This document shows, one piece after another, positions 33,963 through 45,118 of a stretch of 64,000 nt of DNA. The stretch covers positions 74,932,696 to 74,996,695 of the forward strand of contig JALGQZ010000003.1 of NCBI GenBank assembly GCA_023105745.1. Direction: 5' to 3'. Origin of the DNA: Austropuccinia psidii. Taxonomy: Eukaryota > Basidiomycota > Pucciniomycetes > Pucciniales > Sphaerophragmiaceae. The notes under the pieces are model-generated. The model was given only the letters and a program-made list of their open reading frames with translations, was not told the DNA's origin and did no database searches. Numbering within the stretch: position 1 is the first letter of the stretch; every line of letters starts with the position of its first letter. The position numbers and the translations under genes are program-made.

Positions 33963-34449
33963 CTAAAAAAGACAAATAAATATAAGTCTTTTTATAAGAA
34001 GTGTTATTTTTGGCAAGATATGGCAATTTTCCACGTAGAAATTGCTTTTATATCTTAAAAAAATGAAATAAATAAAGAAATGAATAAAAATGAATAAAAA
34101 TAACTTTTTTTATTGGTTTTTAATATTTTTTAATATTTTTTATGTATATTTTTATTTTTAAAGAATAAAATAAAAAATGAATATGATTCTTATAAAATTA
34201 AATTATAATAAAAATTATTTTTAATTTATAAATTATCTTTTTCAATCACTAGAGTCACTCAAAGAAAGTTCTTGCAAGTCTAAGGATGTGAAAAACCACG
34301 TGTAAGACAGTACAATTGCTTTCCAAATGCCTCAATAGCTTTTAAAATCAATAAAATATAAAATTATTATATAATTTTATGATTATAAATATAATTTATT
34401 ATGGATAAACCCAAATAGAATCTTTTTAAAGGTCTTTTTAAGTAAATAT
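33963..34449 (-). other. TE-F leader, noncoding
   Basis: AT-rich leader between the primer region and the leader exon. A/T homopolymer runs and short ATTTTT repeats dominate. No feature can be supported beyond a pyrimidine-rich tract before the exon. Confidence 0.5.
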
Positions 34450-34467
34450 CACGGCCAGGCCCCCAAA
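34450..34467 (-). promoter_or_regulatory. TE-F post-LTR primer region
   Basis: In sense TTTGGGGGCCTGGCCGTG, starting directly after the 5' LTR. It is identical in TE-E (39061-39044) and TE-I (53080-53097) although the LTRs differ, so it is under constraint. TGG at the third base would pair with a tRNA CCA end, but I cannot assign the tRNA. Confidence 0.65.
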
Positions 34468-36492
34468 TGTAAGGTTTGACTATGAAACAATAAGTAAAAA
34501 TTACTAATTTATTACTTATTGTACTCTGAATGTCCTTATAATTGAAATAAATAAGATTAAAATAATAATAATAATAAAGAAATATTATTATTATGGCGTA
34601 AAAATATTATATTATTAAATAAATATAATAATATAGTTAATATTATATGAAATTATAATATTATAAATAATATATTAATATAAAATAATTAATATATTAT
34701 AAAGCTCTTTATTATTGTTACCAACAAATAATAAAGGCGTAGAAAATTGTTTTTTATAAATAAAAAACAATTAATAACATTAATATTACTAATATTAAAG
34801 TTATATATTAATATAAATACTATTTATATTAATTAAGAATTATTAAGAATAATAATAAGAGAGAAATTATTATAATAAGATGAAATAACCTACTTTTAAC
34901 ACTTAAAATAATAATTTTGAGATATCTTACGCCAAAAGAATATAATACAACTTTTTCAAATTGTATTTACAATAAAAAATAAAGAAAATTACTAAATTTC
35001 TTGATTTTACGTGGAAATGAGTTTTTAGAGAGATTTTTAACAAAAACAATTAAATAAATGATTTAATCACGTCAAAATAGATGATTATAGCAAGGTGGTC
35101 TTTGGTCTTTAATAATATAACAGTTTTATATATAAAGAATAAAGAAATTACCTTTGATTTAATTGATTTAATGTTTTTGATGCGTCTGAGGGGAAAATAG
35201 AGTAAAAAGAGCTCTATTTATAGTAAATACCTCCCTCCTAGAGTCCAACAGGCTTCTAGTAGACGTGTACTGATCATATCCACTGGAATTGATCAATATT
35301 TTAAGGTTTGAGGGTGATTACATCATGATCAAACCATATTACATCATTATTGCACCATTATTTAGAGTTATCACTATAACTCTAAGTGTGATGACATCAG
35401 AGGCTTGGCAGAACCCCAAATTTCGTGGATTTTATTAGTTTTAATCATAAACTAATAGTATTCACCAATTTTATCACTATTAAGACTGTTAAACTTACTT
35501 TAAGGTTACAGTATGTGATCATAACAGCTCAATTGAAGCTCAAACTTTGATCCTCAATAACTTTTAAGGTTTTCACGCTACAGCAATTCAGAGAGTGAAT
35601 TCTGATAGCCTGACATAACCTTATTATGCTTCCAAGAGCTTTTCATTACATCATCAAAACTCTAATTTTGATGATTTTTCTTGTAACTCATCTTTTCTGT
35701 CGAAATTCAATATTTTAAACTTCAAACCTTGATTTCAGGGGGTTATACCCTGAATTTAATAATAAAAATTACATCATTCTTCACGAATGAACTAGTAGAA
35801 TCCAACTGTGTACTTTTTTTTAAGTTTGGAGCACTTTCACAACAAAGTGGTCAACAGCTCTGTTGATTTTTATCAATATTTCATCATAAGTTTTAACCTT
35901 GTTTATAACTTGTAAAATAAAGTTCATATCTGTGTTCTTACAGTAATTACGTGGTAACTTTATTTTTGGTTCATCATTCTATCATGTATATTTTAGAAGA
36001 TATTAGCTATGATCACTGAATATATGCGTTGACCAAAAAAGTGCATATATTCAGGATAATTCCTTAAGTATTGATTTTGGGAATTAGCTTATTAATTGTT
36101 TTATATGTGAATTTTTGTGGGGAATCCACTGGTACAATTTATTTTACATGTTGTTTCATTAGTTTCTGAGATAAATAAGGTTTTATGATTTTTATAAGGT
36201 ATTATACCTTATAATTCCTTAAATATTGACTTTACAGATATGCCATAAAAGTGGTATATGTGTATTTTTCCATGGGGAATCCAATGGTATAGTTTATTTC
36301 ACATGTTCATTCATTGGTTTTTAAGTTAAACCAATTTTAGTACCAATTTATGGTATTTTTTGTATATTTGAGTAATTATTTTTAGTGTATAATTATTCTA
36401 ATTAATTTTAATATAATTATATTAAAGGTATAATTATTATTAATCTTTTTTGTGACCTTATTGGATATGTGGTCATATCTCAAAGGCTCACA
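34468..36492 (-). repeat. TE-F 5' LTR (2,025 bp)
   Basis: Copy of 25796-27820. It adjoins the primer region on its sense 3' side and the target duplication ATCTT (36493-36497) on the other. TE-E gag reads a few dozen bases into it before a stop. Confidence 0.94.
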
Positions 36493-38466
36493 ATCTTGAT
36501 CAGACTCCTCTTTCTTTTCAGTACACTGAATTTCTTCAATGACTTGAACTTCATTGATTTTTGTCTTCTTAGGACAAGTGTTGGCTAAATGTGAAGTACT
36601 TCCACATTTATGACACTTCAAGACAGGTCTTTCTGGTCTTCTTTCCTCTCTAGGAATCCTTGAGACTATTTTGGACTCTATTGGGTTTTTAATCCAAGTC
36701 TTACCAATTCTTGTCCTGGTAATGATATCTTCCATAGCATTAATGTAGTCCTCTGTTGAACAAGGTTCCACACATCTGCTTTTGATAGCATGTTCCAGTT
36801 CTCCTCCACACTTTCTTAATATTTTCATATTAATCATAGTGTCAGACATATCTGGGTGTAAAGCAGATAATCTGTCTTTTTGTTTGAAGAACCAAGTAAG
36901 TGGTTTGTCTTTTTCTGAGTTAAAAATGGCACTTTCAAAAGCATTCTCCATTTTAAACCTCCAAGAATTATTGGCCCATTTGGTAATCACTTCAGATTTC
37001 CACCAAGACCAGTCATGTTTACCATGATCAATCCTCATTTTGTAATACCATTTCTTTGCAGTTCTGGTAAACAAACAGTGTAATTTTCCCACTATGATTT
37101 CATCAGGTATATTAAAGTCTTCTTGCAACATATCAATAGTTCTGATGAATTCAATATGGTTATATTCTCCTTCACCAGAGAATGTTGGCCATTCTTCTAT
37201 TTTGGGAATGTCTCTTGCAGAGTAGGCATTTTCTCCTAAGAATGGAGTCAAAATTTCTTTGACAGAAAGTTTTTCTTCAGTCAAAGGTGTAGAATGTCTT
37301 GGCATATGTGGTTCATGATTCTTATGAATTTGCTCCACACTTGCAATTATATCATTCTTCAATCTCTGACTTTCACTGTCACTTTTTGCTAAATGTATAG
37401 CAAATTGATTGGTGTTCTTAACTATTTGTAAGACATGGTCTTCAAGAGTTTTAAGTCTATCATTTACTTTAAAAATGGAAGGATCCTCTGTGTCATTATT
37501 TTGACATTGGGTCTCAATTCTTTCACAAGCATTGCTAATTGACTCAAGGGTGACAGTTGTCAATTGATGCCAATCAGAATGTTGCTTGTCATTTTTCTTT
37601 AAATCATTGATGTCTAATGTAATTTGCTTCAACTTTGACTCAAGTTTGCCAATTTCTACACTAATACTTCTATGTACGTCATTTATTTGCGTGGAAAAGT
37701 CCTGTTCATCCTTTGCTGCTCCTTGGCTGTGAATTCCATAAGAGTTCTGGCCATATTGAAGACACTGTCCACGGCTGAAGGCTCCAATTTGGGGATCCTG
37801 TACCCTTGTGGGTAAGGTCTGTGCCAATTGGCTTTGCCTTTGCCCTTGGCGTGATGGTTCTTGGGACCTCTCTGTTTCTTTTGAGGTCCTTTGGGCTTGT
37901 CCTTGGGCGCTTCTGGAGCTGGTTTGGAGCTGGTAGATGCCACTGGTGCCTCTGTCTCCAAAGCTGGAGTCATTTCCAACTCTTTCTTCTGGTCTATGGA
38001 TAAAAGACTTTGGTTCTTCAACCAATTCTTTATCTTTTTGACATTGTCTTTGCAAGACAGGGGGCTCCATCCTCCTAAGAGTTCTATGGTCTTCTCCTGA
38101 CCCAGAAAGCTCTTGATGTGTAAGTAGGAGTTCATGGCCCCCTGCCAAAGGCTTGGGCGGATTTCCCACTCCTCTTCCTTGGCTGCTCTGAACCAGTTTT
38201 TGTACTGGCATTGATATATTTCTATTGCTGCCACCTGAAAGTGGTTCAGCCCTGGAAATATTACCATAAATCAGTTCAGGCTCAGAATTTACGTCAAAAT
38301 CTGTTGGTACAGACCTTGGGGAATGGGGGGCAACTCTGGCATCCTCCATATGTGCCTTTCTTGTGGAAGATTTGGCACTTCTGGATTTGGTCTTGCCTCT
38401 TCCTTGTCCACATCCATCTGGTTGGACTGAATAGTTGCTTCCATTTCTGGTATGCACCATTTTCAC
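36493..38466 (-). CDS. TE-E gag-pol, N-terminal (Gag) part
   Basis: It starts MKMVHTRNGSNYS (38466). A Ser/Gln/Arg/Pro-rich N-terminal third overlaps a +1-frame ORF. A coiled-coil-like region (VEIGKLESKLKQITLDIND) follows, then the Gag core ([53 protein letters not shown]) and a [14 protein letters not shown] knuckle. It ends at the TE-F insertion (TSD 36497-36493) and continues in frame at 25790 with no stop. In this family Gag and Pol are one frame, unlike TE-G/TE-H. Confidence 0.92.
37683..38234 (-). CDS. TE-E +1-frame ORF overlapping gag (putative spliced accessory protein)
   Basis: Open for 183 codons plus stop after a CTTTCAG acceptor; an ATG lies at 38267 in the same frame. It begins VAAIEIYQCQYKNWF, aligned to RAQIDIYMSQYKQYY of TE-I exactly from the acceptor. 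Shared motifs: QGAMNS, GWSPLSCK, VKKIK, EAPVASTS, YRIPK, VFNMARTLMEF. The frame offset (+1) and position relative to gag are the same in both LTR families. Function unknown. Confidence 0.55.
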   Translation of the reverse strand: MAAIEIYQCQYKNWFRAAKEEEWEIRPSLWQGAMNSYLHIKSFLGQEKTIELLGGWSPLSCKDNVKKIKNWLKNQSLLSIDQKKELEMTPALETEAPVASTSSKPAPEAPKDKPKGPQKKQRGPKNHHAKGKGKANWHRPYPQGYRIPKLEPSAVDSVFNMARTLMEFTAKEQQRMNRTFPRK

Positions 38467-38511
38467 GTCAATTTAAAGATAAAAGGTGAAAATATAAGAT
38501 AAAATACACAC

Positions 38512-38647
38512 CTTTTGGTGGTAATTTAGCTTTTTCTGAGTTGAATAAGGTGCCTCTTTTAGCAATCTGCACCTCAATACTGTCTTCAGATTCTGCTTCT
38601 GAAGATTCTGGACTATTGATGTATCTTTTACTGAGTCTGTTACCAGC
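38512..38647 (-). other. TE-E leader exon upstream of gag
   Basis: 136 bases between GTGCAG and GTGTGT, open in one frame (GNRLSKRYINSPESSEAESE, IEVQIAKRGTLFNSEKAK). It is positioned like the leader exons of TE-F and TE-I and also phase 1. A candidate acceptor CATACCAG (to 38447) lies within the fourth-to-fifth codon of gag and leads into the +1 frame. Confidence 0.55.
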
Positions 38648-39043
38648 TGCACAGTATTTGATTAAAGACACTTAAAAGAGAAAAATCATTATAAAAGAAA
38701 TTATTTTTGTGTTTTAAGATATTTTTAAAAGATTTTTTATGAATTTTATTATTTTTTAATATATAAAAAAATTATTCTTTTTAAAGAAAAAAATTAAAAT
38801 TTAAGATTTTGAATGAAAATTAATTCAGAGTAACTCAAAGAATAATTTTATAAGTTTTTTTGGATGTGAAAAAGCCATGTGTAAAAATAGTATAAAATTA
38901 AACCAAATTCCTCAATGAAAAGATTTCCAAAACAATTTCAAAAATAAGAATTATTTTAACTTTAAAATGAAAGAAGAAAATTATTAAATTGATATATTTT
39001 AGAGCTTAAAAATATATTAATTAAGGGTACAAGGTTCAAAAAA
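38648..39043 (-). other. TE-E leader, noncoding
   Basis: AT-rich leader between primer region and leader exon, with A/T runs and no convincing feature. Its composition matches 33963-34449. Confidence 0.5.
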
Positions 39044-39061
39044 CACGGCCAGGCCCCCAAA
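39044..39061 (-). promoter_or_regulatory. TE-E post-LTR primer region
   Basis: TTTGGGGGCCTGGCCGTG in sense, identical to the sequence after the LTR-2 elements TE-F and TE-I. Confidence 0.65.
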
Positions 39062-40982
39062 TGTAAGATGTGACTATGAAACTGATGATAATATTACTAT
39101 TAATCAACAGTACTATGTCTGTTCTTATGAAATATAATAATAAAAAATTATTATAACCACAATTAGATAATTATAAAATTATTTCTTTCACGTGTTATAC
39201 ACTACAAGTGATTATAACAGTGAGCAGTAATTGTCTACTAGAATCAATTACAAGAAGAATTTAATAATGAAAACTTCTTTATTAAAATAATAAAATTATT
39301 TTAATATATAATTATCTTTTACAAGAATAATTATGAATATAATTCTTGAAGAAAACTATTACTAGAGAAAAACTTTAAGAACTAAAAATAAATGACTCAC
39401 TAATACTCCAAAGAGCTTATTGATAGATAAGAGTAGAGAAATTTGACGTGGAATTGTGGATTTAAGGGATCAAAAGGATTTATAACAGTATTACAACAAT
39501 ATATAGTTGGATTCTATGATTTCACGTCTTTCTGGATGATATGGAAAGATTTAAAACACTTAAGAATAGCTTTAACTAATACTTACTTGTTGGTAATAAT
39601 GATTTAATAAATTGATAAGATGATGATACGGAAAAAACAGCAAGAATAGGCTTCTTTTAAGTCAACAACAGCTCACAGAGGCGTGCCATGGAGCAAACTG
39701 AAAAACCAGTGAGTGAGAAAACAATAAACCTTTTTGGATTAATGATTGCATCATCTGTTGTCACGTAAGATTATCATAATTACTTAATTGATGCTTTTAC
39801 GTGACTACCAACCCCAATATGGTTAAGAATAAAAGGAGTAACATCTGTAAATCTTCTTTTATTCTAAAATAATCATTGATTTCTCAAAGTTATCAATGTT
39901 ATTGCCAATTTCATCACAGGTTGTAATTACTGTGAATTTTTGAAGATTCAGTGTTTCACGTAGAATGGTCAAAAATGGACTGTGAGTAAAACTTTGAATT
40001 TTACTAGTAAAACCATAATTCTTTTTGGTTGTACCATAGATAATACAGTTCTTCATTGGTCCTGAAAGTTTCAGGAAGATTCATTAAGAATTGTATTTTT
40101 AATGAATTTTTGAAGTTTTTACCTCATTTCTACGTAGAATTGCAAATAGCAGTATTTTGCTGGTTGCTATGAGGTAAATCAATGAATATGGATCCCAAAA
40201 GGGTTTAATTACTCTTTTAGGGTCTAGTCATGGAAAGTCATCAAGAATTGACGTGGTTACAGGAGCCTAAGTAGCTTATTACCTCCTTGGCATGTCAAAA
40301 TAGCAGGTTATTTGCTATTTTTCTTATAATTACTATAGGCGTAACTTGGTAACCAAGTTCCCAAAGAGTTTTAGTTTACCAATTGGGCCAAGATGAGCCA
40401 TGGATCCATGCTCTGGAGCTATCCACGCCTCTGAGGCCTCAGAAGTTGGGTACCCTGGCTCTCTTTGATGTCTTTTGTCCCCCTTGCTTATTTTTTACAT
40501 CAAAATAGTAATTTAAGCTTAAAGTGAGATATCCACTATGGGTGTACCAAAAGTCCATGTAAGAATACCATAATATTAAGTGCTCAAAACATGCATAACA
40601 CTATTCTTAGTGTATATGTAACATGGGATTTCTCACTTTCCCATTATTTTGGCTAAAAATCAAGAAAAACAAAAATTTTCACGGATCTTTTATGTGGTAT
40701 TAATGATGTGGTATTGAAGTATTTTCCATTTTACCACCTCAAATACTTAAATTGAGCTTATTCACTCTATGGAGCTACCCTAGGTGAAATTTTGTGTAGA
40801 ATCCAAATCTGGTCTTAAATCCATGGATTTACTTACTCAATAAAAAGTCATTCATCTTTTCTGAAATTGAAAATGATGAATTTTGGATATATGCATGACT
40901 TATGAGTTTTGCATAATTCAAAATTTCTTTTTAGATGATTGTGGCCTATTTGGGTATGTAAAAATATACCTCAAGGCTCACA
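39062..40982 (-). repeat. TE-E 5' LTR (LTR family 1, 1,921 bp)
   Basis: Copy of 167-2088, one base shorter. It is followed by the TSD ATGTC (40983-40987) and TE-D gag-pol. Confidence 0.93.
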
Positions 40983-43900
40983 ATGTCAATGCTATGGAGG
41001 ACATCACTACTAGAACAAAAATTGGAAGAAATTGGTCCAAAACCCCAATAGACAATAAGACTAGTGGAAAACCAATTTCAAGACCAAACAAACCACATGA
41101 TAGACCTCCTTTGAAATGTCATAAATGTGGAAGTACATCTCATTTGGCAAACACTTGTCCAAAAAAGACAAGAGTCAATGAGATAAATGTTGAAAAAGTG
41201 GAAGACACAAAAGAAACTGATGTATCTTTACATGACAGTGATTCTGAACCTTCAGAAGAAGAAGAATTATCAGAAGAACTGGGTATAGAGAACATTAATG
41301 TCTCTTTTGAGGTCACTGAGGTACATACTCACTTACCACAGTATAGTAATGAATGTATGGATCTCATACATGTGCAAGATGCCAGGATGCAAAAAGCCAA
41401 ACCTGCCAGAGGAAAAGGTTATACAGCTGGGTCATCTTGTATCACTAATATTGTGATAAATAACATAGAAGCCAATATACATCTTGACTCAGGTGCTTTT
41501 TACACTTGTGTTGGAAAAGATTATCTTGACAAAATTTATATCAATTGGCAAGACGAATTAATGCCAATTGAAGGTATAACATTCAGCAGTGCTAGCCAAA
41601 ATATGCACCCATTGGGTATATTTGAAACAGCAATCATATTTCCTCATCCTGCAGGAAGTATAAGACTGAAAGTTGAAATTGTTGTTATGAATAATTGTAC
41701 TTCACAACACTTCATACTTGGGAATGATTATCTCAGCATTTATGGTATTGATATTAATAATAATAAAGACAGGTATTTCACTATAGGGGAAAATAAAAGA
41801 CAAAAATTTGCTTTTCCTCTAGAAAAAAGAGAAATTACTGTCATTAAACAAGTAAAAAATTTTAATAAGGAAAAATTTGTATTGAATCAATTAATTGAAG
41901 CACAAATTAGTCCAGAGTTAACATTGGAAATGAAGGAAGAGCTTATTGGAATTTTATTTCAATACAGGGGAGCCTTTGCTTCAGATAATGAACCACTTGG
42001 GGCTATAAAAGGCCATGAGGTGGACATTATGCTTAATGAGGAAAGGCCTTATCCGCCACTATTAAGAAGACCAGCTTACCCAGCTAGCCCTAGGGCTAGA
42101 GAAGCATTAGAAAATCATATTGATGAACTGATGAAACTGGGAGTTCTTAGAAAAGTTGGACACAATGAGGAAGTGGAAGTCACAACCCCAGAAATCACTA
42201 CTTGGCATAATGATAAATCAAGGATGGTTGGTGATTTTGGAGCACTGAATACCTACACTATCCCAGACAGGTATCCGATCCCTAGAATTCATGAGACCTT
42301 GATTCAATTATCCAACGCAAGATTCATCACTTCTATGGATGCTCTAAAAGGCTTTCACCAGAATGTTTTGACACCTCATGCTAGGAAATTATTGAGAATA
42401 ATTGCTCATTGTGGTATTTATGAATATTTGAGGATGCCTTTTGGTATTAAAAATGCACCCTCTCATTACCACAGAATGATGAATACTATCTTCCCACATG
42501 AACTATCAGAGGAATGGTTAATCATTTATATTGATGACATTATCATTTGTTCAGAAACCTGGCAATTACATTTAGAGAGACTTTCATTAGTACTTAAGAA
42601 AATTCTACAAGTGAACATGAAAATTTCTCTTAAAAAATGGAATTTTGGGTTTCATGAGTTAAAAGCTCTAGGACAATTAGTCTCAGCACTAAGCCTTGGT
42701 GTTGATAAGAACAACGTGGCTGCATTTTTACTGAAACAGAGGCCGCAGAACAAAAAAGAAATGATGTCTTTCTTAGGCTTTGCCAGTTATTACAGGCAAC
42801 ACCTTAAATATTTTGCAATCCATGCCAGATCATTATACAGAATTTGTGATCAACAAACTGTTTTTGAAATGACTCAGGAAAGAATTCAAGCATATGATAA
42901 AATCACGTATGCCTTGACCAATGCACCATTATTACTGATGCCAGACTGGAAACTTCCTTTCAAGCTGTATATTGATGCATGTGGTGAAGGTCTAGGAGCT
43001 GCTCTTCATCAAGTTCAAAATGTCAATGACAAGCCTTATGAAGGTCCAATTTGTTTTATTTCAAGACAAATTAAACTTACTGAGGCTAGATATGGAGCTA
43101 GCCAAATGGAGTGCCTTTGCCTTGTTTGGGCTCTGGAAAAACTTCACTACTATCTTGATGGCAGTGTGTTTGAAGTAATTACTGATTGTAACACAGTACA
43201 GTCACTTCTTAACATGAAAACTCCAAACAGACACATGTTAAGATGGAAGATTGCTATACAGGAGTATAGAGGCAATATGACCATAGTACATAAAGCTGGA
43301 AATATTCACAGGAATGTTGATGGCTTAAGTAGATGGGCATTACCCAATACACCTGAAAACCCTGCCTATGTTCCTACAAGTGCAGAACCTCAAATTCCAA
43401 TTGAAGGAATTAACATCACAGATGTGGGAACAGAATTCTTTGAGGAAGTTAGAGAAAGCTATAAGCAAGATAAAAATTGCCATATACTTACTGCTCTACT
43501 TGACAAAGATTGCAAAGATGCAGCATTGGCTAATTCTCTGGATGATATTTGGAAAACATCTTATGATAATGGAAGACTCCATTTGTTTGATGGTATACTA
43601 TATCATAGATCTAAACACACATGTGTCATGGTCCTATGTAGTAGAATGTTGATTAACACAATACTACTAGAATGCCATGATAACATTTATTCTGGACATC
43701 TGTCTGAAAACAGAACAATGGAAAGAATTATGACATGTGCCTGGTGGCGATCTTGGAGAAAAGATGTCATTGAGTACTGTCATAGTTGTGATAGATGCCA
43801 GAAAGCCAATAAAGCTACTGGTAAAAGATTTGGTCTGATGATCCATATCCAAGAACCAAGTACCCCATGGGAAGTGGTTCACATGGATTGGGTAACCGCA

Positions 43901-44983
43901 TTACCACCTGGAGGTGATAAAAGTTACAATGCATGTATTGTTATTGTAGACAGATATAGCAAAACACCAATCTTTTTACCATGTCATAAAGATGACACAG
44001 CTATGGATACGGCTCTTTTGATCTGGAATATAGTAATATCCCATACTGGTCTCTTTAAAAATATCATTAGTGACAGAGACCCAAAATTTACATCAGCCTT
44101 ATGGACTAATATACATAAGCGTTTGGGTACAAAATTATCATTCTCAACAGCATACCATCCACAAACAGATGGGTTAGCAGAAAGAATGATTCAAACCCTT
44201 GAGGACATGATCAGAAGATTTTGTGCTTATGGCCTGGAGTTTAAAGATTCTGATGGCTTTACCCATGATTGGTGTACTCTTATACCAGCATTGGAATTAG
44301 CCTATAAGACCTCCATCCATGCTTCAACAGGCAAGACCCCTGCAATGTTGGAAAAAGGATGGAACCCCAAACTTCCAATTGATACTTTGAAGAAAGATCT
44401 GGTTGAAATTCATCCAACTGCTTCAACCCTTAAGCTATTGCTTGATAAAGTGAGACATCATGCAAATCAAAGTATGAATGATGCCTTTGAATATGCTAAG
44501 CAGAAATGGGATAAAAGTCATAAAACCCCAGAATTCAAAGTAGGGGAATTAATACTAGTTTCAACCTTGAACTTTAATAATATTAAAGGCCCAAAGAAGT
44601 TGAAAGATTCCTTTGAAGGACCATTTATTATTAAAGCCCTTCATGGGACAAATGCAGTACAAGTAGAACTGTCAGGAGAACTGGAAAATAAACATCCAAC
44701 ATTCCCTGTCAGTCTAGTAAAGCATTACACTTCAAGTGACAAGGAATTATTTCCTTTAAGAAATGAAACACCCTTAGAAGTACCCCCATTAGATCTAAGT
44801 GAGGAAAAAAAGGTACTAAAAGTCTTGAAAGAAAGAAGACTTAGGGGAAAAAATGAAAGAGAATACTTAGTCAGGTATAAAAATCCACAACATGAAGATG
44901 AGTGGATTGTAGAAAGCAAAATACCTGATTCCCAAAAGTTTCTCAGAAGATTCAGACATGAGAGAAGACCAATTGCTCAATAA
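40983..44983 (+). CDS. TE-D gag-pol: knuckle to chromodomain
   Basis: Continuation of 2-166; the frame is fully open to TAA (44983). Order: [14 protein letters not shown] knuckle, acidic spacer, protease ([14 protein letters not shown]), RT ([22 protein letters not shown]), RNase H ([29 protein letters not shown]), integrase ([46 protein letters not shown]) and a chromodomain-like tail ([16 protein letters not shown]). Despite the open frame, several usually constant residues differ from TE-J (DFGALNTY for [18 protein letters not shown] for [17 protein letters not shown] for NADGLSR). It is likely decayed but without stops. The first five bases are the target duplication. Confidence 0.93.
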
Positions 44984-45082
44984 AAATTTTGAATTGTGTG
45001 CTTTACATACTTAAAAGTAAAAGTAGAGAGGTTGGACAGTGGATTATACCCCCCCAAATAACTTCGGGGTAAACTACCACAG

Positions 45083-45118
45083 AAAAATTGTGGTACAATT
45101 TTTTTTGGTGGTAGGGAA
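45083..45118 (+). promoter_or_regulatory. TE-D hairpin and polypurine tract
   Basis: Inverted repeat AAAAATTGTG-G-TACAATTTTT (45083-45103), then GGTGGTAGGGAA (45107-45118) abutting the 3' LTR. Same architecture as the other long-LTR elements. Confidence 0.8.

Larger units (their letters stand above)
25796..36492 (-). mobile_element. TE-F: long-LTR Ty3/Gypsy element inserted in TE-E gag-pol
   Basis: Minus-sense, 10.7 kb, with 2,025-bp LTRs at 25796-27820 and 34468-36492 and TSD ATCTT (25791-25795, 36493-36497). It shares the LTR family and coding sequence of TE-I. About 15 LTR differences by eye (~0.7%) place its insertion after TE-E and before TE-G. Its gag-pol carries at least four disabling changes. 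Confidence 0.95.
167..40982 (-). mobile_element. TE-E: complete long-LTR Ty3/Gypsy element, itself host to TE-F and TE-G/TE-H
   Basis: Minus-sense element bounded by LTRs at 167-2088 (3') and 39062-40982 (5'), with TSD ATGTC at 162-166 and 40983-40987. Its own sequence is split into four pieces by TE-G (2306-22127, TSD CATCC) and TE-F (25796-36492, TSD ATCTT). Its gag-pol segments (36493-38466, 22133-25790, 2229-2305) sum to a multiple of three with no stop, so the ORF was intact when the nested elements arrived. The LTRs differ at about 15-20 positions by eye, roughly 1%, more than in TE-F or TE-G, which fits its outer position in the nest. Confidence 0.93.
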
